DNA of 9,705 nucleotides, taken from contig CALBGU010000295.1 in assembly GCA_937893155.1 (NCBI GenBank), positions 1 to 9,705 of the forward strand. The letters run 5' to 3'. The notes beneath the pieces are model-generated. The model saw only the letters and a program-made list of their open reading frames with translations. It was not told the DNA's origin and searched no databases. Positions within the stretch are counted from its first letter, which is position 1. The number at the start of each line of letters is the position of its first letter. This stretch comes from an uncultured Treponema sp. (GTDB lineage: Bacteria; Spirochaetota; Spirochaetia; Treponematales; Treponemataceae). A program made the position numbers and the translations under genes. Shown one piece after another: positions 1-5,504 of this stretch.

Positions 1-2
1 CT

Positions 3-872
3 TTTTCGGCTCTTAACAATGAGAGCGAAAAAGCCGTTTTGCTTAATAAAATCCGCGCCTACAAAATAGAAAAAGCGGTGGAAACCGTAACGTGCGACGC
101 GGTGAAAATCGAGAAAGATGCAGAGACCGTGTTCTCCGAAAGTGCCTCGTACCGCGCAGTTCCCGTGCGTTCAGACGGCACGAAGGTCAACGACAGCGAA
201 GAGGCGATGAAGGACGGCAAGGGCAAAAAAGTCGTGCTGTGGGACTTTGGCGCAAAAGCGAATATTCGCCGCGAGCTTTTGAAACGCGGGCTTGAGGTCA
301 TCACGATGAATGCGCTCGCAAGCGCTGAGGAAATTATGGCGCAAAATCCTGACGGCATTATGCTTTCTAACGGTCCGGGCGACCCCAGCGACAATGCGGG
401 GATTATCTCCGAAATCAAAAAACTGCTGGAAAAAGATGTGGCAATCTTCGGCATTTGCTTAGGTCATCAGTTGCTCGCTCTTGCCAAAGGCGCAAAAACA
501 AGCAAGCTCAAATACGGGCATCGCGGCGCAAACCAGCCCGTCAAGCATTTGTCGTCGGGGCGCGTCTATATTTCAAGCCAAAATCACGGCTATGCGGTGG
601 AAAACGACACGCTCCCCGAGGGCGCAGTCCTGAGTTTTGTGAACACAAACGACGGCACCTGCGAGGGCATTACCTACACCGACACGCCGAGTTTCAGCGT
701 GCAGTTTCACCCCGAGGCTTCGAGCGGTCCGCTTGACACGAGCTTTTTGTTCGATGAATTTGTGCGTTTGATTAACAACCACGATTATTTCAAGGATTTC
801 AAAACGCCTTACGCGCGCGTTGACGCAATCAAGACATTTCGCGAAACGATTGCTTCTACAAAATCGGCGTAA
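3..872 (+). CDS. carA: Carbamoyl-phosphate synthase small (glutaminase) subunit, 3' part
   Basis: This subunit hydrolyses glutamine and passes ammonia to the large subunit for carbamoyl phosphate, the precursor of pyrimidines and arginine. The reading frame is open to the left edge of the window, so the gene begins upstream; a TTG at 39 is internal, not the start. About 289 residues are visible, against roughly 380 for the E. coli protein, so most of the N-terminal small domain is missing. The class I amidotransferase domain is complete. SNGPGDP precedes the nucleophile motif GICLGHQ (Cys codon 456-458), and QFHPEAS supplies the His (708-710) and Glu (714-716) of the triad. The match to E. 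coli CarA continues through NHG and GP.DT, followed by a C-terminal extension of about 25 residues. The usual partner carB is not adjacent but lies about 4.6 kb downstream, with an opposite-strand gene in between. Confidence 0.97.
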   Translation, partial: FSALNNESEKAVLLNKIRAYKIEKAVETVTCDAVKIEKDAETVFSESASYRAVPVRSDGTKVNDSEEAMKDGKGKKVVLWDFGAKANIRRELLKRGLEVITMNALASAEEIMAQNPDGIMLSNGPGDPSDNAGIISEIKKLLEKDVAIFGICLGHQLLALAKGAKTSKLKYGHRGANQPVKHLSSGRVYISSQNHGYAVENDTLPEGAVLSFVNTNDGTCEGITYTDTPSFSVQFHPEASSGPLDTSFLFDEFVRLINNHDYFKDFKTPYARVDAIKTFRETIASTKSA

Positions 873-887
873 ATCTTTTTGATACAT

Positions 888-928
888 AAAAAAACTCCGC
901 GCAGGTTTGATTGCACGGAGTTTTTTTT
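888..928. terminator. Bidirectional terminator between carA and the chemoreceptor gene
   Basis: ACTCCG (894-899) pairs with CGGAGT (916-921), flanked by a seven-A run on the left and eight T on the right. After one mismatch the stem extends inward with GCA/TGC (901-903 with 912-914). The A and T tracts also pair, so the element can end transcription on both strands. It sits between the carA stop (872) and the stop of the convergent chemoreceptor gene (941), as expected for a shared terminator. Confidence 0.85.
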
Positions 929-940
929 CGATATAAACTG

Positions 941-3109
941 CTATTCGGATTTCTTCTCTTTTTTTGCCTTCTTCTTTTTGTTTTTCTTGGCTTTTTTGGC
1001 TTCTTCTTCGGCAGCGATGTCTTCGGCGGTCTTTTCAACCTTGAACTGTCCAACTTCGTTCGTAACCGTATTGATTGCCTCGCTGTTTTTCTGCGCCAAA
1101 ACGTGCACTTCCTGCATATGATTATTCAATTCTTTAACGCCCGTAGAAATCTCGCCCATCGCGGTGTTGATTTGCTGCGTTACATCGGTAAGCCGCTGCA
1201 TTTCGTTCATAATCGCGCCGGTGTCCTGCTCCATAACAGCCGCCCCTTCGCGCACTTTTTGCGTAACCGTGTTGATGTCGCGGATTGCAAAAATGACCTG
1301 CTTTGAGCCTTCGCTCTGCTCGTCCATAGCGGTTTTGATGATGCCCTCCTGCTTGCTGACCGTCTGCGTGTTGTTGAAAATAACATCAAATTGCGTCTGC
1401 ATATCGTGCGCGGCATTTGCCATATCGGTAATCATTTCGCGCAAATGCTTCATCACGTCGTTAATCTTTTTGCCCTGTCTGTTGGAATCCTCGGCAAGTT
1501 TTCGGATTTCGTCCGCAACGACCGCAAAGCCCGCACCAGCCTCGCCCGCGTGTGCCGCTTCAATAGCCGCATTCATCGAAAGCAGGTTTGTCTGATTTGC
1601 AATATTTCTGATGAGAGAACTCGTTTCAATCAACGCCGCCGCTTCGTCAGAAATCTTGTTTGTCATATCGACAGCCTTGATAACCAAGCCGCGTCCTTTT
1701 TCGGCAGAATCCGAAAGCTCGTTTACGCTCACGGTGTTCTTTTCCAAAATCGCGGAAACCGAATTGATGTTTTCAACGAGTTCTTCAATAGAAGCCGTTG
1801 AAGAATTGACGCTCGTCGCTTGCTGGTTGATGTGATTCGTCAATTCAGTAATTGAGTTTGCAATTTCGCCCATTGTTGACGATGCCTGCTCAACGCCTGC
1901 GCTCTGGTTTTCAACTTGGTCGCGAATGCTTGAAAGATTTTGGTCGATTTCTTCAAATGCCGTCGCAGAAGATGTCATTTCTTCAGACAGCGAATCGCCG
2001 ATTTCTTTCATCGTTTTTGTCTGTCCCAGCGTGTGCTTTATGGAGCCTGCAATTTTGTCCATCGTAATATTGAAACTTTCGCAAAGCTGTCCCAGTTCGT
2101 TTTTTGAAAGAACGGGCAAACGCATCGTTAGGTCGCCGTCGCCCTGAGAGATATTGAAGAGGACTTCGGTAATGTGTTTGAGCAATTTTGTAATTCCGCC
2201 GGCAATGAGCAGAGCAAATACAAACGAAACAATACACGCCGCAATCAGCGCAATCGCGACCGTCCGCAAAACTTCGTTCGTGCTCGAATTAAGATAAGAG
2301 TGCGGAATGATGATACAATAATCTACGCGGATATAATCGTTTTGAGCAGACAAAATGCGCACTTCGGACGGTGTTTCGCCAAAAAGCACTTCATTGCTGA
2401 TGCCCCACGAGCCGGGAATGTAGGTTTCAAGGGCTTTTATGCCGATTTGGTTTGCTTTTGTAAAAGCGAGTTCTGTGGTAAACGGATTAAACAGCACATT
2501 GCCCACTTCGTCAATCATAACAAATTTGATGTCGCCCATCGTGGTTTCATCGCCAAACAGACGGATAAATGCGTCCGCAGTAATTTCAAGGAATGCCACT
2601 CCGCCCACGCCGTCTTCTCCGTAATAGCTCTGTGTGCCGCACACAACGAGCGTGCCGTCGGCTTTTTTGTACAATTCAGAAAATCGCGGATACCCGTCAA
2701 AATCGACCGCAGTCTGATACCAAATATCCGCTTCTTCCTGCGTTACGTTTTCATACGGATAGCACAGTATCTCGCCTGCTTCTGTTACAATGCCCGCCGA
2801 AATGATGTCTTCATCAGAGTCAACGATATGCTCGGCAATATCTTCGATTCCTTCAGGCTCGCTTTCGGCAATCGTGGCAAGCATTCCCACTGTTTTGGAG
2901 TGTGTTCCGAGGTACGCCGTAAAGGATTGGTCCATCAGGCGCATTGTATTTGCAAGTTGTCCCGTAAATTGATAGCCGTTAATTTTTTTGATACGGGCAA
3001 AAAGTACGCTTCCAACAATGCAAAGCAATAAACTGGTTAAAACGGTTATCGAAATGATAATACGAGTAGCAAGAGAATCTCTCTTTTTGGTTTTTACAGA
3101 AGTAGGCAA
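941..3109 (-). CDS. Methyl-accepting chemotaxis protein with periplasmic dCache-like sensor
   Basis: This is an inner-membrane chemoreceptor that senses a periplasmic ligand and controls the CheA/CheW kinase complex. From the N terminus: a basic cytoplasmic stretch, TM1 (about residues 16-38), a periplasmic sensor of about 235 residues that looks like a double Cache domain, TM2 (about 281-304), a HAMP linker (about 305-357) and a long coiled-coil signalling domain. The hairpin tip is near canonical (RNIANQTNLLSMNAAIEAAH followed by AGEAGAGFAVVADEIRKLAE, about 501-540). The last 30 or so residues form an acidic then very lysine-rich tail. No CheR-binding NWETF pentapeptide is present. The start is a TTG, chosen because GGAGGG lies 8 bases upstream and no ATG or GTG is available before TM1. 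The ligand cannot be predicted. It stands alone between carA and a defence-like gene. Confidence 0.95.
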   Translation of the reverse strand: MPTSVKTKKRDSLATRIIISITVLTSLLLCIVGSVLFARIKKINGYQFTGQLANTMRLMDQSFTAYLGTHSKTVGMLATIAESEPEGIEDIAEHIVDSDEDIISAGIVTEAGEILCYPYENVTQEEADIWYQTAVDFDGYPRFSELYKKADGTLVVCGTQSYYGEDGVGGVAFLEITADAFIRLFGDETTMGDIKFVMIDEVGNVLFNPFTTELAFTKANQIGIKALETYIPGSWGISNEVLFGETPSEVRILSAQNDYIRVDYCIIIPHSYLNSSTNEVLRTVAIALIAACIVSFVFALLIAGGITKLLKHITEVLFNISQGDGDLTMRLPVLSKNELGQLCESFNITMDKIAGSIKHTLGQTKTMKEIGDSLSEEMTSSATAFEEIDQNLSSIRDQVENQSAGVEQASSTMGEIANSITELTNHINQQATSVNSSTASIEELVENINSVSAILEKNTVSVNELSDSAEKGRGLVIKAVDMTNKISDEAAALIETSSLIRNIANQTNLLSMNAAIEAAHAGEAGAGFAVVADEIRKLAEDSNRQGKKINDVMKHLREMITDMANAAHDMQTQFDVIFNNTQTVSKQEGIIKTAMDEQSEGSKQVIFAIRDINTVTQKVREGAAVMEQDTGAIMNEMQRLTDVTQQINTAMGEISTGVKELNNHMQEVHVLAQKNSEAINTVTNEVGQFKVEKTAEDIAAEEEAKKAKKNKKKKAKKEKKSE

Positions 3110-3117
3110 ATTATCGG

Positions 3118-3123
3118 CCCTCC
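3118..3123 (-). promoter_or_regulatory. Ribosome binding site that sets the TTG start of the chemoreceptor
   Basis: GGAGGG on the minus strand is followed by an 8-base spacer and then TTG at 3109-3107. An ATG that overlaps the site (3125-3123) is in another frame and meets TAA after four codons, so the TTG is the best supported start. The SD overlaps an exact GCCGATAA octamer (3118-3111). Confidence 0.7.
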
Positions 3124-3140
3124 ATTTTTTTGTTATTTTA

Positions 3141-3169
3141 ATTATAGCAGACTCTACTTAAAAAAACAA
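3141..3169 (-). promoter_or_regulatory. Sigma-70-type extended -10 promoter for the chemoreceptor gene
   Basis: Read on the minus strand, a perfect TATAAT (3146-3141) is preceded by TGC (3149-3147), an extended -10. A weak -35, TTGTTT (3169-3164), lies exactly 17 bases upstream. Transcription would start about 25 bases before the TTG start codon, leaving room for the GGAGGG ribosome binding site (3123-3118). Confidence 0.6.
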
Positions 3170-3187
3170 CGTTTTATTATCACAGCT

Positions 3188-3243
3188 TTGACAGTTAAAA
3201 TATATCGCGGTATCTAGCATAAATGCAATCGGTTTTGTATAAT
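3188..3243 (+). promoter_or_regulatory. Candidate promoter(s) for the gmrSD-like gene
   Basis: A perfect TTGACA (3188-3193) is followed after 17 bases by a poor -10, TATCTA (3211-3216). A second, perfect TATAAT lies at 3238-3243 but has only a poor -35 (TAGCAT, 3215-3220). Either could start a leader of about 120-150 nt ahead of the start codon at 3376. Which one is used cannot be told from sequence. Confidence 0.45.
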
Positions 3244-3262
3244 GCAGGGTATGAAACCGATT
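3227..3262. repeat. Perfect 9-bp inverted repeat around the TATAAT box
   Basis: AATCGGTTT (3227-3235) is the exact reverse complement of AAACCGATT (3254-3262), with 18 bases between. The TATAAT box at 3238-3243 lies between the arms. It could be an operator bound by a dimeric repressor. If transcription starts at the upstream TTGACA promoter, it would instead be a 5' hairpin in the leader RNA. The arms are visible directly; the function is inferred. Confidence 0.6.
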
Positions 3263-3361
3263 TTGATAAATAAATCAAAGTATTTCTCTGTAGCAACAGT
3301 TTTTAACCGTGTGCCTTTTTCGACTGAATTTGCTTTTATCGCGAATTCAGTCTTTTTATAA
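3251..3361 (+). CDS. Possible 36-codon leader ORF before the gmrSD-like gene
   Basis: An ATG at 3251 opens a 36-residue frame, starting MKPILINKSKYF and ending NSVFL, with TAA at 3359-3361. The frame runs through the whole terminator-like hairpin and stops on its T-tract, beside the next gene's ribosome binding site. It holds six phenylalanines, not in one run. There is no well-placed ribosome binding site (AGGG lies only one base before the ATG), so translation is doubtful. I recognise no family. If translated, ribosome position would affect folding of the hairpin. Confidence 0.2.
   Translation: MKPILINKSKYFSVATVFNRVPFSTEFAFIANSVFL
3322..3357 (+). terminator. Strong terminator-like hairpin in the leader of the gmrSD-like gene
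   Basis: GACTGAATTTGC (3322-3333) pairs with GCGAATTCAGTC (3341-3352): 12 pairs with a single T-G wobble, around a 7-base loop and followed by five T. The hairpin is oriented for plus-strand transcription and ends four bases before the AAGGAGGTG ribosome binding site (3361-3369) of the downstream gene. No complete gene precedes it on this strand, so it is better explained as an attenuator, or as a relic terminator at an insertion boundary, than as the end of an upstream operon. Confidence 0.7.
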
Positions 3362-3375
3362 AGGAGGTGTGAAAA

Positions 3376-5490
3376 ATGGACGGACACGCAAAGCCATTGC
3401 TAAAATTCCTTAATGGAGCAGACAATCGGTTTATAATTCCTGTATATCAAAGGAATTATGATTGGTCTCAAAAACAGTGTAAGCAATTATTTGATGATTT
3501 GGTACAAGTTGCAAAAGACAATCGAAAATCCCATTTTTTCGGTTCAATCGTTTCAACACTTGCAGCAGGAGGTAGTGGTTCAGATTTTCTTATAATTGAT
3601 GGACAACAGCGTATTACAACTGTTTCAATTTTATTTGTTGCTATTGTAAATCTTTTACACTGCAAAAAAATCCAAGACAAAGACAATAACCTTGAGCGCA
3701 AAATAAAATATACATATCTTATCGATGAATATAGTTCAGACGAAAGAAAACTTCGATTAAAGCCAATAAAAAAAGATTGCCTAGCTTTTGATAAAATTGT
3801 TGAAGGCGATGCTGATGAGTTTGTGAAAGATTCACACATAACACAAAACTATGAATATTTTTGTGAACGTATTCTTTCAATTTCAAATGATATTTCTGTT
3901 GATGAACTTTTTGCTTCAATAAAGAAATTGGAAATCATTGATATTTTCGTTGAAAAAGACGAAGACCCTCAGCTCATTTTTGAGAGTTTGAATTCAACGG
4001 GGCTTGATTTAACAGAGGCTGACAAAATACGAAACTTTATTCTTATGGGTCTATCGTCTGATTTACAAAATGAATATTACGAAAAGTATTGGAACAAAAT
4101 CGAAAATTACACAGGCTATAAGGTAAGTGATTTTATTCGACATTATCTTACATTCAAACAGAAAAAAATTCCAAACGTCAATGCAGTTTATTTTGAATTC
4201 AAGGAATACGTTCAGAAACAGCACCTTGCTCCGTGCAATTATGGCGACCTTCTTTCTGATATGCTTTTTTATGCAAAAATCTATGGACACATTTCCTCTG
4301 GCACGCAAAATGATTGGAATGTTTCTTGGAAGATAAAAAAGGCTCTGAACCGACTTAATCTTATTGATGTTTCTGTTTGTTATCCGTTTCTTCTTGCGCT
4401 TTTTAGTGCATTTGAAAAAAAAGAGCTTGAAGAAATCGAGGTGGAGAAATCATTGTTATGCATAGAATCCTTTGTATTCAGAAGATTATTGTGTGGCTAT
4501 CCAACAAATGCGCTTAACAAGATTTTCACAACACTTGACTTTGACATAAAAAGACTTAACAAAGTTAATTCTCCGTATTCGAGTGTCCTCATCTATGTGC
4601 TTGAAAGCAAAACAGGCTCGGCAGAATTTCCGCCAGACCGCATTTTTGCAAAAGCTATACAAGAGCGACAAGTATACAAAATGCAAAAGAAAAACAAGCA
4701 ATATCTTTTTGACCGCCTTGAGAACAAAGACACGATAGAACATGTCAATGTCATTGAGCTAATGGATAGTACAGACGAAACGAACAAGCTTACTATTGAA
4801 CACATAATGCCTCAGACACTTTCTGTAGAATGGAAGCAAATGCTCGGCGAAAACTGGAAAGAGATTTTTGATACATGGATTCATACGCTCTCAAATCTTA
4901 CGCTCACGGGATATAACTCAAAATATGGAAATGAGATTTTTTCTACAAAGAAGTCAATCAAACACGGTTTTGCAGATAGTGGATTGAATATCAATAAGCC
5001 TTTACTAAAATATGACAAATGGACAGAAGCTGAGTTAAAAGACAGATGTGAACTTCTTACAAAAGAAATGCTTTCGCTTTGGGATTATCCAAAAACAGAT
5101 TTTGTGCCTCCACAAGATGCAGACAGTATAATCTCTTTTGATGAAGCAGAAGATTTGACAGGACGTAAACTCGTGTCATTCTCGTATAATGGCGGCGAAG
5201 AACAGAAAACAAGTCAATGGAGTACGATGTATACATCTGTTGCACAAGCTCTTTTTAACGAAAATTATGCGCCAATGATTGCTCTTGCATCAAGCAAAAA
5301 AATTGCAGAAATTGATTTCAACAAAAAAGATAATCCTGCATGGGTTGAACTTGGGCAAGGAATTTTTTTATACAAGGCAAACAGCACGATTGCAAAACAA
5401 CACGTTCTTGAAAAGATATTCGAGGCGTATGAAAAAGATAAATCAGAACTAATTTTCCATTTGAAGAATGAAAAATCTGAAACAGAATAA
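3376..5490 (+). CDS. GmrSD/SspE-like DUF262-DUF1524 fusion, putative anti-phage nuclease
   Basis: Proteins of this class (type IV GmrSD, BrxU, SspE) couple a DUF262 NTPase of ParB-like fold to a DUF1524 HNH nuclease and restrict invading DNA according to its modification state. DUF262 signatures are present: IPVYQRNYDW (residues 21-30), DGQQRITT (75-82) and FESLNSTGLDLTEADKIRN (202-220). The DUF1524 part has LTIEHIMPQ (His476) and LSNLTLTGYNSKYGN (Asn507, Asn514, Asn519), then F..K (522-525), so the HNH-like site looks intact. Residues about 583-704 form an additional domain with the pattern 'VSFSYNGG...W..MY..V...L'. The 704-residue fusion is in the usual size range. AAGGAGGTG six bases upstream supports the start. 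It is AT-rich relative to carA and carB and has no partner methyltransferase or dnd/ssp gene in the window. The target is unknown, and an uncharacterised non-restriction role cannot be excluded. Confidence 0.9.
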   Translation: MDGHAKPLLKFLNGADNRFIIPVYQRNYDWSQKQCKQLFDDLVQVAKDNRKSHFFGSIVSTLAAGGSGSDFLIIDGQQRITTVSILFVAIVNLLHCKKIQDKDNNLERKIKYTYLIDEYSSDERKLRLKPIKKDCLAFDKIVEGDADEFVKDSHITQNYEYFCERILSISNDISVDELFASIKKLEIIDIFVEKDEDPQLIFESLNSTGLDLTEADKIRNFILMGLSSDLQNEYYEKYWNKIENYTGYKVSDFIRHYLTFKQKKIPNVNAVYFEFKEYVQKQHLAPCNYGDLLSDMLFYAKIYGHISSGTQNDWNVSWKIKKALNRLNLIDVSVCYPFLLALFSAFEKKELEEIEVEKSLLCIESFVFRRLLCGYPTNALNKIFTTLDFDIKRLNKVNSPYSSVLIYVLESKTGSAEFPPDRIFAKAIQERQVYKMQKKNKQYLFDRLENKDTIEHVNVIELMDSTDETNKLTIEHIMPQTLSVEWKQMLGENWKEIFDTWIHTLSNLTLTGYNSKYGNEIFSTKKSIKHGFADSGLNINKPLLKYDKWTEAELKDRCELLTKEMLSLWDYPKTDFVPPQDADSIISFDEAEDLTGRKLVSFSYNGGEEQKTSQWSTMYTSVAQALFNENYAPMIALASSKKIAEIDFNKKDNPAWVELGQGIFLYKANSTIAKQHVLEKIFEAYEKDKSELIFHLKNEKSETE

Positions 5491-5504
5491 TTAAGGGGGA
5501 AGAA

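Noticed and set aside
39..872. TTG at 39 as the start of carA
   Set aside because: The frame is open to the window edge and the residues before it (ALNNESEKAVL) continue the CarA alignment, so the gene simply begins outside the window.
2174..3031. Long plus-strand frame of 285 codons
   Set aside because: It lies antisense inside the chemoreceptor, has no recognisable family and biased residues, and is explained as a shadow frame.
3111..3140. Sigma-28 promoter for the chemoreceptor
   Set aside because: The GCCGATAA octamer is exact, but the -35 spacing (18) and its overlap with the ribosome binding site make it unlikely; kept only as a low-interest finding.
5461..5500. Internal promoter for carB at the end of the gmrSD-like gene
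   Set aside because: TTGAAG (5461-5466) has no good -10 at 16-18 bases, and the only AT-rich candidate would leave almost no leader before the ribosome binding site.
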